Shown here: piece by piece, positions 12,649-24,513 of the stretch
How positions within the stretch are numbered: position 1 is the stretch's first letter
Layout: each line of letters begins with the position of its first letter
Assembly: GCA_023935145.1 (NCBI GenBank)
Contig: CM043698.1
Span: 13,934,001-13,998,000, forward strand
DNA: 64,000 nt
DNA from: Bretschneidera sinensis
Lineage: Eukaryota > Streptophyta > Magnoliopsida > Brassicales > Akaniaceae
Reading direction: 5' to 3'
Made by a program: the position numbers and the translations under genes
Notes under the pieces: generated by a model
Told to the model about the DNA's origin: nothing
The model's input: only the letters and a program-made list of their open reading frames with translations
The model's database searches: none

Positions 12649-12768
12649 ATTATAATCAAAGAACATCAAGAGGAATGACTTAAAGCCAACTACCTACTGT
12701 GGAGATTCTTGAATGATAATAGTTCATGCATCATGAATGATACATGCTTGATCTTCTTTGATTATAAT
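12649..12768. repeat. Short hairpin with 22-nt arms
   Basis: Arms 12649-12670 and 12747-12768 are inverted copies (attataatcaaagaacatca... against its complement) with one mismatch, separated by 76 bp that do not pair well. It could be a decayed MITE or a small-RNA-like hairpin. Confidence 0.55.
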
Positions 12769-13484
12769 GATAAAAAAAAAAAAAAAAACTGACATTAAAA
12801 TAGATTTTGTTTATAAAAAAAACTGATTTTGTATAAGAAAAATTGTTTTACCAAAACACAATTTCTTGTTTTGAATAAATTCGTAAAAGATATACGACAC
12901 AAAGAGTTTTTCGATAAACATGAGATAAAAATAAGATTTGATTTCTTTTCTCATGCTATCTATTAATGGTGAGGATTACTTTACGTCGTGTATCTTTCAT
13001 GGACATGTGCTTGACAAGAATCTCTCACAATCTTCTTCTCCTTCTTATAATTTTTTTTTTAAATGAAAAACTCTCAATGCAATAGTGCGGTGTGTTGGTA
13101 TCCAATTCTCCCACTATCAATGTTTATATTGCAATCGGAACTTTAATTATGTCTTTCTAATATGTTTCATGGAATGGTGTTGATTAGCAATTACAAAAGT
13201 GAACTTAATTGTTGCGTTCCATGTATCTCTATCTGAGTGTGAAATTAAAGTATCTTTGATTTAAAAAAAGGCCATGCGCTTAGATAATAGACAAGAATTT
13301 CTCCTCAGCTGGAGGATATATTTTCAATTGATTTTGCTTCAAGTCAAACAAAAACAGCAATTTTCAATCGGGTTGAAAATGTGCAAACTGATCACTTTCA
13401 ACTTTGCTTAATTACTACCCTCCACCTACTAAATAGTCATATTGATTTAGACAGTTAGCAAATAGTGTACTGATCAAACAAAAA

Positions 13485-13490
13485 GAGACA
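13485..13490 (-). promoter_or_regulatory. Auxin response element core (TGTCTC on minus strand)
   Basis: GAGACA is present about 350 bp upstream of the Aux/IAA start codon. TGTCTC is the classic ARF-binding core, and Aux/IAA genes are usually auxin-induced. A six-base match can arise by chance. Confidence 0.3.
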
Positions 13491-13704
13491 ACTGATCGAG
13501 GGTTGGTGTGGGAACACATGGACAATGAGGTTTTGAAAGTTGGAGAGAACCGGGGCTAAGTGGTCCTGCCACGTTGGTGCAACCACTCGTCACTTGTCCG
13601 AATCACTGCTAGGCTTTTTGCCGACCAAAATTCCATTTTGTCCCTAAACTTCCTCTCTTCCACTAGACATTAGTCGATTTCTCCTTCTTATGTACTCATC
13701 ACCT

Positions 13705-13705
13705 A

Positions 13706-13765
<60 letters not shown>
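13705..13765. repeat. (TG)n(TA)n microsatellite in the Aux/IAA core promoter
   Basis: About seven TG units run directly into about 22 TA units, ending 73 bp before the start codon. It occupies the place where a TATA box and transcription start are expected; no other TATA-like motif stands out there. Confidence 0.9.
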
Positions 13766-13766
<1 letters not shown>

Positions 13767-13838
13767 CACTAAAAACTCCATATTCATTTTAAAGCTTACA
13801 GTTCGTTCTATATTTCATTGGTTTTAAGCTTCTTATGT

Positions 13839-15650
13839 ATGGAGCTTCAACTAAGCCTAGCTCTCCCAATTACCCACCACAACCCTGTTGCAGCAAAGGG
13901 GTTTGACTTGAACACCAATGGGTTCGAGCCGAAAGAGAAGCGTGGTTTTGAAGAGGCCCTTGGGAAGATCAGAGATCATGAGTCCCCAACAATGCCTTTG
14001 CTTGTATGGAGTGGGCAGCCTAACGAGGAAGATGATCGCGAGGGACAAAGGAAGAAGACCTTTTCTTCTACCATTTACAAGTGAGTTTGAAACTAATTAT
14101 TATATTTTTTGTAAGAATTTTCATTTAACAAACTTCTTTTCTTTTCTGTGTTTATATATCCATTGTTATGGAAAATGTAAATAAGATTTGAGAAAACATC
14201 AAATAAAAAGATAATGTTAATACCCATTATATAGTAATGGTTAAATTAAAATTAGGTATTACTAAGTTAACACCCTGCCTTTGCCTCCCATTTAATTTTA
14301 ACACTTAAGCATGGATTAATCAGAAGCCATCACTCATTCGTTACAGTGATTTTTCAGAATTAAATGATTAGTTATTTGTCAAGTTTCATGACATGACATA
14401 AAACTTTAATAGACTGATACGAGTGTTAAGTTTGGCGGTTAAAATATTATTCTCGTTAATATTTAATTAATTTGTTCATAATTCGTACCACTTTTGAGTC
14501 TTTTACATTTTAAAATTTGATTAATTGATTGAATGGGCAGGTTGATTGAGTTGTAGTGAATACTAGCTTTGATATATCTTGAATTTAAAATTACAAAATA
14601 TAATTAAAAACTTTTGTAAAATTATTAGTTAACTATTCCAGATGTTAAATTTGGATAGCTATTTTGGAAGTTGAAATATCATTGATTAACTTGTTTGCAT
14701 CATTTTTGACGTTTTAAAACTTTCTTTATATTTAATGTGCAATCACCATAGTTATATTGAAAAAATGAGAACCCATCTAACAATTATTGATGATTGGCTT
14801 TTAACTGATCATAGAAACGATGAAGAGGGCAATCATCAAATTGTGGGGTGGCCGCCTATTAAGTCATGGAGGAAGAATTTGTTCATCTCCGGCCAAAATC
14901 AAGGGGGCATGAGGATCAGCAATAATTGGATGGGCACAAATGAAAATGGTGGATCAAACTCAATCTATGTCAAGGTGAAGATGGAAGGGGTGGCTATAGT
15001 AAGGAAGATTGATCTAAGGCTTTTTCACTCTTATCAGACTCTCACAAATTCCTTGGTCAAGATGTTTGCTAAATGTAATTAAGCATCAAAATGCACACTT
15101 TTTTTCTTTAATCTCTAAAGGGTTTCAATTAAAGTAATTTACAATAAAGCTAGGTTGATTGATTCTTTTTTTTTTTCTTTTTGTTCTTATTCCATTTTTC
15201 TTTTTATGCACAGACCAAATGAGTGACATTAACGATGTTGCACATTATACATTGACCTACCAGGACAAAGAAGGGGATTGGCTACTTGCAGGGGATGTTC
15301 CATGGCAGTAAGTATTTATAATTTCAAATCTCTTTTAATTTCCGTTAGCTCTACACTCATCAATTTTGTTGTTGGGACAGTGATCCTACCAACTCAATTC
15401 CGTAGAGTAATAACCACGGATCGAAACATGGCACACTTTAAACCATAAAGAAAAGAATTTAATACCAAATTAAACCACTACTCTATCTTCACTAATTACT
15501 TGTGCAATAGAGAATTCGATCTCGTGATATCATCACTCTTATCATGAGCTATCTAACTTATCGATCTTGGGTTTGAATTAATATAGCTGATTTTGCAGGA
15601 TTTTTATTGAATCTGTGCAGCGTCTGGAGATACTAAGGAATGGTGGTTGA
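13839..15650 (+). CDS. IAA29: Aux/IAA transcriptional repressor, IAA29-like (236 aa)
   Basis: Four exons join in phase: 13839-14080, 14752-15074, 15214-15307 and 15599-15650. Aux/IAA proteins repress auxin genes in the nucleus by binding ARFs and TOPLESS, and are destroyed when auxin glues them to TIR1/AFB. Domain I is the N-terminal EAR motif (MELQLSLAL, residues 1-9). Domain II is the degron VGWPPIKSWRK in exon 2, with Ile where most members have Val. Domain III begins IYVKVKMEGVAIVRKIDL. Domain IV has the acidic OPCA stretch QDKEGDWLLAGDVPW and ends SVQRLEILRNGG. The SGQPNEEDD segment and overall layout fit IAA29 of Arabidopsis, though this copy is longer between domains II and III. The start is the first ATG giving the EAR motif. 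No basic bipartite signal after domain IV is seen. The gene looks intact. Confidence 0.9.
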
Positions 15651-18600
15651 ATCGGGTTGGTTGGGTTGCAGCGAATGCTAGCTTTGACATGTCTTACGTA
15701 GTAACGTAACCAATGGAAAATCTTCTTGAAAAAATAGTTTATAGTACAAAAAAATCGAAGTGTGGTTCATAATTAAATCATATGACAGCCTAGTATAGTA
15801 TAGAAAGGGAGAAGGAAATTAGCTTCTTAAGTTGGCGTTTTATTATTAATGTAATTTGAGTGACTTTATAATTTAAGTTTGTAACTATGTTTCCTAAGTA
15901 CTTAACTAGTAATTTCTAATCTAAGCTCATCTCGTTCTTTAATTTAGTTTATGTGAAATTTTGAAATGTATGGCTTTGTTATTACAAAGTAGTTTGTACT
16001 TACTATTAATGGTCCGAATGTGTATAATGTTTTTTTTATCGAATATCGAATGAGCGACATTTGAATTTGAGTATGTTAATTTGATAATTTTAAAATTCTA
16101 TTTGTAGTGTTTGGCATTTAAAATTACAAAATATAATTAAAATCTCTAGCTCGATCCAAGTCAATCTAGTCCAACCAAATCTAATTCATTTGAATTTGAG
16201 TTTGATTTCGTAAGTCAACATGATCTCGAGCCCAATTTAATTTTTCCCAAGTTATATTAAAATTGAGTTTTATGTAACTTATGTTCAGAAAATTCTATCG
16301 TAAATTAGGTTAGAGATTACTCATTACATAACCTAATCCAACTCGTACAATAAGCACTCAAAAAACAAAAATTTGAAGAGAAAATAAGCACTCAATTAGA
16401 AGATAATGACTACATAAAAATAATTATTTGTAACTTTCTGAAGAAAAAAAATAACATTTTGATAAATAGGTATAAATCAATGAAAATTAGATTTGAAAAG
16501 TCAATCCATCTCATTTACTCCTAGGGATTATGTTGATCAAGACTAATCACTTAGACATAAGATTAGGGTTCTTTTATTTACAAAATTCAAATGAAAAGTT
16601 TTGTCTGATAGTCAAATTATTTGAAATATTAAGGCTTAAATGCATTTTGACCCAAAAGTTTCTTGACACTTCAATGCGCATGTTTTAAAATTTGGTACAT
16701 TGGAAAAGGACGTTGAGAAATCCTTTGCAATGTTATGCTTTCATATAATTTCTAGTGAACAGAATTAATAGGGTTAAAAATAGTTAAAATAAAAAACTAA
16801 ACATGAAAATAAAAAAAATAAATGAAATAGCTGTAATTTTTTCTCACGCCTTCTCTCTCCTCAATCTCAACTCTCTTTTATATTTTCTCCTGTCCTCTCA
16901 TTTTTCTTTTCTTTTATTTTTTTCTACTATTATAGGTACTGCTCTTTTTCATCTGAGATCCATGCATCCGACTCATTACTCAAAGTTATTTACCTTAAAG
17001 AAAGTGGATATGACGAGGGTGCGGATTACGATGAATAGGCATATGATAGCTAGTGAAACCTACAAAGTCTAATACAAACATTTTATAAGTAGTAAAGAGA
17101 CTCCCATTATGGGTGCGCTTTTAATGTATTAAATAAAGGTTGTCATCCATGCACAAAGCAAGGATGACGAGTAAGAAGCCGTCATTTGACCTTGAAGGAG
17201 GTCAAATCCTTTGTTATTGGTCTACGTGAGAAATTCTAAGGCTCAGGAGATTTGGGTAAAAAAGAATGAAGCAAATAAAATATTAATACTACTTGAAAAG
17301 TACGGATGAGAAGTAAATTAAAGTGCGAACATTTAAACTATGTGGATTGATTATATAAGTTAAACTAGATGGATTGAGACTAAATTATTTTAAACTAGAT
17401 AAATTAAACTTGAAGATTAAATTAAATGAATTTAACTAATCTACTTTAAACTAGACGAGTTAAAAAATAGGAATTAAGCTAAATAGATTTAAATTAAACT
17501 ACTTTAAAGATAGATTAGATTCAAAATAACTAGTATCTAATAACATTTTTAATGGACCAAAAGGGGCCCAAAATTAATAAGGACCAGAGGGGGCTCAAAA
17601 TTCTTCCTAAAGAATTAAAGTTCACATGTAATTAATGACAACTTAAAATAAAACATCTAACTTAGGGAACATAAAAATTCTTAAGGTGCTAAATTAAAGG
17701 AAAGAACTTTAAAACTACTGTTAACTCAATATTGCATTCAACAAAGAGACTACATATGACTAATAGCTAACTAAAGAAAAACATAAAATTAGTGAAAGAG
17801 AAAATGCTAAGAAACTAGTATCTTAAGATGAAACTTTCTAAGTGAGCTAAATTAATCTAGTCTATTTTCAAGATGGTTTAAACACATGAATCATGCTAGC
17901 AATTTATTTTGCAAAAAAAGTGGAAGCTTAACCAATCTTATTTGGCTAAGAAAAATTTTCATGTGCAGGGATTATCCTCGGAGATCTTTGTACTCTTGTG
18001 GACTTAGTAAAGTTGGAAGAATGATTTGAATGAGGATTAGAAGACAAAAAAAAAAACAAAGGTTGGCCGCTAGTTCTTATTTTATGTTTCACTCTTTGCT
18101 TTTTTTCTCTTTTCTTGAACACTCTCTCCTCTGTTGTTATATCTTTTCATTTGATTTCTTATTCTTCTCTCTTTGATCTTCTTATCCTTCTCCTTTTCTC
18201 ACTTCTTTTTTCTATTTTTTTTCTCTTTTTTGCATTCTTTGCCTTAATATTGTGTTCTCTTGTGTTAGCAAAAGAGGGGGTATTTATAGGAGAAGTAAGG
18301 GTTGGCCAAGAGATTAAAAAAAACAAAATAATGGGTGAAAAAAGGGTGCATGGCGGGTTATATAGGGAAAGTTAAAAATAGTTTCAACTTTTAAGATGAA
18401 AAATGTGTTTCACTTTTAGGGTGTAAAAGTGCGGCTAAAGAAGTGAGGTACAGTAAACCAAGTGAAAAGTGAGAGGGAAAAAGACTTTTAGGTGGCTAAC
18501 CATGGGGAAGAAGAAGGGGTTTCTTTGAGGTGAAAAAAAGTGAAGAAGAAGGTTTGCAAAAAAGTGAATTTTAAAATGTTTTCAATAAAGCAAAAAAGTG

Positions 18601-19605
18601 AGGAGAAACTGTCATTGGTTTAGACGACCATTAGGGGGAAAACACAACTTTTTCTTTGGTTTTTAACTTATAATAAAGTGAAAAAAGCTTAAAGAAAAAA
18701 GAAATGCAATTACAAGGCAAAAGAATACTCCATACTCTTAAAAAACTATTGTTTTTAAGTGTTATTTTTTGGGTATAAAATGTGATTTTTTGGGTAGAAA
18801 AATGTGGTATTTGACATTTAGGAAATGGTTGAAGCTTAATAAGGTAAGCAAAAGGAGAAAAAGAAAAACTCCATTTTTTTAGTACACATGGTTATCCAAA
18901 GGTAGAGAAAAATCAACTACTTTATAAGTGCATTGTTGTTGTTTTTTAGGTGAAAAAATTCTTATTTTGTGTGAAAAAAATATAGCATTTGATACGAAAG
19001 AAGAGGGAACCGAATAGGGAACCTAAGAGGGAACCGAATAGGGAACCTAAGAGGGAGATGTGAGTTTAAAAAGCAAAAAGGAGGAGTGAAAATTTCCCAT
19101 TATGGCCAGCCACATAGGGAGATGAGAGAACCATCTTTTTTGTTGTGAAAAAGTAACTTTTACTTTGAGAAAAATAAATCAATCAAGAAGTGCTAAGTGG
19201 AGAGTGAAATTGAAAATTCACCCTTAAAAATTATAAGTCTTCTTGGGCTTGAAATTTGAGCAAAAAATGTTTTGGCTTAGGGAAAATCAATAGGCTCTAG
19301 TGGGTTTTAGATTGGGTCAAAATTTAAATGAAGACTTTGGTTTTGGATTAGTTGAATCAAATAAGACCCAATTGATTTAAACCCAAAGAGAATTAAATGG
19401 ATTGAACAAAATGGTATTGTAATTGCTCTTACTCCCCAATTAAATCCAAACTTCCTCATTTACAAGTCCGAGCATACTAAGATCAAAGATTCGTTATAAA
19501 AACTCGCGCATGACCTGTTCAAAAATTTTGAAACGAAATTGTGTGTATACAACTACTAAACACACTCTTAAATCCAAATTAGTTTCCAAAATTTCAATTG
19601 GAATA
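15651..19605. other. Geneless region, AT-rich, probably decayed transposable DNA
   Basis: The first 200 bp are likely 3' UTR of the Aux/IAA gene. No convincing gene follows. At 17140-19480 there are direct echoes (gagggaaccgaatagggaacctaa at about 19008 and 19027; many aaactagat-type repeats at 17330-17520) and a pyrimidine-rich block at 18080-18250 followed by tatttataggagaagtaa, which recalls retrotransposon LTR or UTR sequence. No domains or paired LTRs are seen, so I leave it unnamed. Confidence 0.5.
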
Positions 19606-20075
19606 TTTAGGGTTTGTTTAGTTGTGAAAAATATTTTCTTTTAGCATTTTTCTCAACAATTTGCACATTAATCTTACTTTGGAAAATAACACTTCTTTAT
19701 TTTTCATCTTTTCAACATAATTTTGAAAACAATAATTTTTTTCCTTTCTTCTTCAAATATTACGTAGAAAACAAAGAAGTCTTGTTTTCTATTTTTTTTT
19801 TTAATATAATGCAACTTTTGTGTTTGTAATCATATGGGTTACATAAAACCCAACTTGTATGCAATGAAAAACACACACAAAAAAAAAAAAAAGTTTATTT
19901 CGTAAAAGAATAAAATAAAATTGTTAGTAAACTAACCTAAATTAAATATCTGATAAATTAAATTTATGAGATCATTTTTAAAAGGGAAAATTGAATTGAT
20001 ATAGTTTTTCTCACATGTGATGTAATTTTAGTATTTAAATTATGAGGGCTATATATTTAAGTAATTTAACCAATA
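19606..20075 (+). repeat. Dispersed repeat, copy 1 (about 470 bp)
   Basis: Begins gggtttgtttagttgtgaaa and runs through ctcaacaatttgcacatta, gaagtcttgtttt, tagtaaactaacctaa and aaattgaattgat. The whole block recurs at 21275-21760. Its first 90 bp also resemble the MITE at 30256-30535, so it is probably a member or fragment of that family. Confidence 0.8.
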
Positions 20076-21274
20076 GTATTAAGTCCAATAAATTGATTTA
20101 TTATATGCAATTTTCTGACAACTATACCGTTGTGTCGGATTTTAGAATAGGAAAAGAACCATAAAAGTAGTGTCACAAGATATATGATTGGAGACGTGCC
20201 AATGGGCTGTGCTTGCCTTCGATCTGATCGTGTTTTGACTCTATTTTTTATTTTATAAAAAACGTAAATTTTTCACAACAGAATTATTTTCTAACATGAT
20301 TTAGGGATATTTTGGTAAAAAAACTGTGATTCAATCCTAGTCATTGATTTAAAATTTAATTGTGTTGAACATTCGTCTGTCATTATAGATATAGGGTTTC
20401 TTTTTAGTAACTTGGGCCATGCAGAGATCGGCCCATGCCTAGCAAAGCTTAGCCCAGAAAATCCAGACCCATACAATCATAACTAAAATAGTTTAGATAA
20501 TTAATAATTATTGTCGCTTAGGAAGAAAGTACAAAACACAATCATAGTTGTCTTATAAATACAACCATCATCTGAACCCTCCACTCTTAATGATGTCATC
20601 TGAAATCTCATCATGTCTTGCTCATTCAATTTCTATTCTAATCTATCTTCAAAGGGCTTCTTTTTTTAATTTCATTGGTCCGTTAATAATGTACATACAT
20701 ATATAAATGAGGCAATCTATGATCTGGACCACATATTTTTTCGTCTAGAATTGGCTAAAAAAATGTTCAAATGCTCATTGGTTGCAGATCCATTTAAGGG
20801 TTAACTATGAGACAAAGAGGGTCTTCACTCATCATCATTCATGACCACCTCTAATCTCTCCCTTTTTTTTCTCTTTTTTTTTTCCTTCTAAATTATAAGT
20901 CCATAATGGATTTACTACTCAAAATGACTCATATATGGACAAAGTAGTTAAACTTAAAGCCACTCATCATAATTGAGGGTTTTTGGAGTTTTTCTTTAGA
21001 TGTGTTTAGGAAAAAAGAAAATAAAAAAAAAATGACAAATAAACTTTTTTTTTGTTTGATAAGAGAGACAAAGGAGAAAAAAGATAACTAAGATGATTGG
21101 TGGTTTCTTATTATAAGTAAAAATCATAATTCTCCAAAATTTAAAAAATTGGAGAATAAAAAATGTTAGAGAAATGAAATGAGATTAGGGATGACAACGA
21201 GGTAGATTTGAAACAAAGAGTGCTATCTTCGTCTCCATCCTCGTCCTCATCTCTGTCAAAGATCTCAATCTTCA
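20076..21274. other. Spacer between two dispersed repeat copies
   Basis: No gene supported. AT-rich with poly-T runs. Two related copies of the repeat flank it in the same orientation. Confidence 0.6.
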
Positions 21275-21760
21275 TCATTTTTTTGTTTGGTTGTGAAAAA
21301 TATATTTTTTTTATTTTTTATAATATTTTTCTCAACAATTTGTATATTAGTCTTAATATACTTAGGAAAATAATACTTCTTTGTTTTTTTTTTTTATCTT
21401 CTTAGCATAATTTAAAAAATAATATTTTTTTTTATTCATTTTTTCAAATATTGTGTAGAAAACAAACAAGTCTTGTTTTTATTTTTTATTTTTTTTATTT
21501 TAAGATAATGTAACCTTGGTGTTTGTAGTCATGTGAGTTATATAAAACCAAATCTATATGCAATGCAAAAGCAAAAATATAATAAAGTTTATTTCATAAA
21601 AGGAAATACAATAAAATAAATTTTGGTAGTAAACTAACCTAATTTAGAACACTAATAAATTATATTTATGAGATCATATTTTAAAAGAGAAAATTGAATT
21701 GATTTGGGTTTTCTCACATTTGATGAAATTTTAGTGCTTGAATTATGTGAGCTATATAGA
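21275..21760 (+). repeat. Dispersed repeat, copy 2 (about 485 bp)
   Basis: Collinear with 19606-20075 apart from small indels; shared blocks include ttctcaacaatttgtatatta, aaacaagtcttgttttt, gtagtaaactaacctaa and agagaaaattgaattgat. Same strand as copy 1. Confidence 0.8.
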
Positions 21761-22716
21761 GCTTAGTTTTTGACTTTATATTTAACAAATAGTAATAATT
21801 CCAATAAATTAAATTTATATTATATTATATTCAAAAAGTAGGAAAGAAGAGAATAAGAGCTTCAATGAATTTTTTTTTTAAATTTGGTTACTTTTGAATT
21901 TTAATAGCACAATATTTGGTTTTTTTCACATATTTCTTAACTTAATCTTTAATATTTTATGTTCTTAAATTTCAAATTTTTTACTTATGCATTTATATTT
22001 CCATCCACATATTATGTTGAGCAGAAAAAAATTCTATAAAAAATAATTATTTATTTTCTTAACTTATATACTTTAAAATTTAAATCTAAAATTAATAACT
22101 TAAATTTAAATTATTTTTTAATTTAAAATTCTAGATTTGAATTTGTATGCAATTGTTATATTGAATAAATAAAATATAATAAATAATATTTATTTAAAAA
22201 AAAATTCAATGCGTTGACAACATGAGTTTATTTTATAGATATTTAAAAATTTATTTTTCAATATAAATCTTGTACATTACACGAGTATGGCGATTAGTTC
22301 GTCGTATATATGTCCGGAACATATAAGATTTATTTGGATAAAAATAAGTCAATACTTAATTATTGGGTAGTTCTTTTTTTTCTTAATAATATTTTAATTA
22401 GTTGAAGATAACCTTAATCAAGGGATCATCTCAAATAATCAAAGCACTTTGTGAAGACAAGTGAAGCCCATCCAAATGATTTGGGCACATGGTGTAATTA
22501 ATTGCCAACATCCTTTTGAATATGCTCTTTGAGTCTACCCAAATAGAATAAACACAGCCTTTGAAGACCTCTCTCCCCTTTTTATATATCTTCACAATCA
22601 AGCAGACACACATGATAGCATTACAGTTCCCGGAGGGCATCTAGCAAATTACAACCAAACAAACAGAGAGAGAGAGAGAGAAAGAGAGAGATTGTAATTT
22701 GTGTAATATTTCTACA
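21761..22716. other. AT-rich spacer and promoter/5' UTR of the 131-aa gene
   Basis: No coding signal from 21761 to about 22400. The last 300 bp are less AT-rich and lead into the downstream gene. A GA microsatellite sits just before the start codon. Confidence 0.5.
22664..22691. repeat. (GA)n tract in a likely 5' UTR
   Basis: About 28 bp of almost pure AG repeats end 25 bp before the ATG of the 131-aa gene. GA/CT tracts are common in plant 5' UTRs. Confidence 0.85.
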
Positions 22717-23112
22717 ATGTATAGGTCTCAGAAGAGTGAGAACTTTGTTATACAAATAAGAGGTGAAGCCTCCTTATATGATCACCAATACCCACAAGCC
22801 AACAGTACTGTCTCTGCTAACAAGCTAAACTTGTCAGCAATGAAGCTCTTCAATCGATTTCGTAAGATTCTCATGAGAGTGATTTTTTATCTGCCTTCTA
22901 GTAAAGGTGGGTCTTCTTCATCAAGCACAAGCAATTCAAAGCAAAAGAACTACTGTGAAAGGTTCGATCCACCAAAGACTTCATGCAGCTATAATTATTA
23001 CTCCTCTCAATCCCATTACTCTGAGGCTATTGCTGATTGCATTGAGTTCTTCAATAAGTCCTCGCAGGAAGCTGAGATTTTGGATGGTCGAAAACCTGAT
23101 GTTTTTGTGTAA
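22717..23112 (+). CDS. Plant protein of unknown function, 131 aa, intronless
   Basis: One open frame from the ATG at 22717 to TAA at 23110-23112. The N-terminus (MYRSQKSENFVIQIRGEASL) is followed by a short basic and hydrophobic stretch (MKLFNRFRKILMRVIFYLP, residues about 44-62), then a Ser-rich linker and a C-terminal block, YCERFDPPKTSCS ... YSEAIADCIEFFNKSS. The C-terminal AIxDCIEFxN pattern recurs in small plant proteins that databases often label Josephin-like, but no Josephin catalytic domain is present here. Coding quality is good: sensible codons, a GA-rich leader and no frame breaks. The basic amphipathic stretch could bind membranes or act as a nuclear signal. Function unknown. Confidence 0.72.
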   Translation: MYRSQKSENFVIQIRGEASLYDHQYPQANSTVSANKLNLSAMKLFNRFRKILMRVIFYLPSSKGGSSSSSTSNSKQKNYCERFDPPKTSCSYNYYSSQSHYSEAIADCIEFFNKSSQEAEILDGRKPDVFV

Positions 23113-23607
23113 TTTTCAATGCTTAATTTCTTGAAATATTATATATCCACTAAGGTTAATTTGCTTAATTTCTTTTGTTATGTCATGCCATGCTTTAATT
23201 AATTTCAAGCTACATATATACACACATTAATGGTCGGAGATGTTACTTTACTGCTCGTCCTGTTGGATTTGTTTTCTATTTCCCTTTCTTTATTTGTAGT
23301 TATATAGCTCGGGTCTAAAACTCTGAAAACTTTATAAGTAATTTTGAGGAGCTTTATTGGTAATGTTATTTTTTGGGTTTCACACATGCTGATGTTACCA
23401 AAAAAATTCCTCAAAATTGTCAATGAAGCTTCCAAATGATAAAAACCAATGTTTTAGATCCGAATGAACCAAGTATTTCTCTGCATCATGGATATACGAT
23501 GGAAAGAAAGGTTCAATGTCTGCCACTATTGTACATTGAAAAAAAATAAGCTTTGTTTTTCTTTTCTTTTCATTTTTCAATACCTTTGTTTTTCTTGCCC
23601 TTGATTA

Positions 23608-23675
<68 letters not shown>

Positions 23676-24049
23676 TGTAATTTGTACTTTGTAGGGCTCT
23701 CTAAATGCAGAAATTCTTGGGTAAATTCAGCTATTCACATGACTGTAAAAAAGTTAAGAGCACGTAAGTTTATGAAATAGTTTTTTTTATAAATTGAAGT
23801 TAAATCAAATGCTTATTTATTAAAATAATCAAAAGTTAAAAAAGAGTTTCTCATAGACTCACAGCTTTCTAAATATATAAATTTTTTAGTAAATTCAGTC
23901 TATCATATTATCGTAAATTAAGTTAATGTAAAAGTGTCACATATGCTAAACTAATTAAGAGTCTACGTGTTTATAAACTAGTTTTTCTTCTTATAAATAG
24001 AAGTTAAGTTAGAGACTTATTTATAAAAAGAAATAAAATTTGAAAAAAA
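23113..24049. other. 3' region of the 131-aa gene and AT-rich spacer
   Basis: No further gene supported. Contains a long TA microsatellite and AT-rich spacer DNA. Confidence 0.6.
23609..23672. repeat. (AT)n microsatellite, about 32 units
   Basis: Uninterrupted AT dinucleotides over 64 bp, likely to vary in length between individuals. Confidence 0.95.
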
Positions 24050-24513
24050 AAGTTTGAGTTATTATCATGAAACATGTACTATTGTATTTTATCATATGTT
24101 TTAATGCACATTTTATGTTTTAAATTTCATTAATTTACACTTTGCATTATAAAGAAGTATTCAATAGGTCATTCTGAACAAAATTCCGACCAAATTAGAA
24201 TCGGTGCACACGTGTACTTAATTTGAATGAGAAAAGATAACTCAACCCTTTTATATTTTCTTCAGTAAATCTCCTCTCACACATATTTTCTTCAGCAAAT
24301 CTCTTCATTCATTATCTGTTCGCATTCAAATACACGAGGCTTACGTGTGAGCTACACATGTGCACCAGTTCTAATTTAACAAGAATTTTGATCAAAATAA
24401 CCTATCGAATACCCCTAAAATGTAGAGTATAAATCAATCAAATTTATAACATAGAAAAGAAATTGAAACATAAAACAAAATATAAATGTGCTTTGTGATA
24501 ATAACTCAAACTT
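24050..24513. mobile_element. Foldback element with long inverted arms (464 bp)
   Basis: The outer ends are perfect inverted copies: AAGTTTGAGTTATTATC at 24050 and GATAATAACTCAAACTT at 24497-24513. The inner parts of the arms also pair: 24166-24226 (ttcaataggtcattctgaac ... ggtgcacacgtgt) against 24354-24415 (acacatgtgcacc ... cctatcgaatac). Pairing is patchy between these blocks. About 125 bp in the centre are unpaired. No coding capacity. The structure fits a foldback MITE or MULE derivative. No clear target duplication. Confidence 0.8.

Larger units (their letters stand above)
10574..13838. other. Intergenic region; right part is the likely promoter of the Aux/IAA gene
   Basis: No gene supported. 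G-box cores CACGTG occur at 11643-11648 and 12333-12338; these could bind PIF/bHLH factors, which are known to drive IAA29 in Arabidopsis, but both are more than 1.4 kb from the start codon. The rest is AT-rich spacer with homopolymer runs. Confidence 0.5.

Noticed and set aside
17140..19480. Possible decayed LTR retrotransposon
   Set aside because: The pyrimidine block and tatttatagg are suggestive, but no second LTR, primer site or protein domain is visible.
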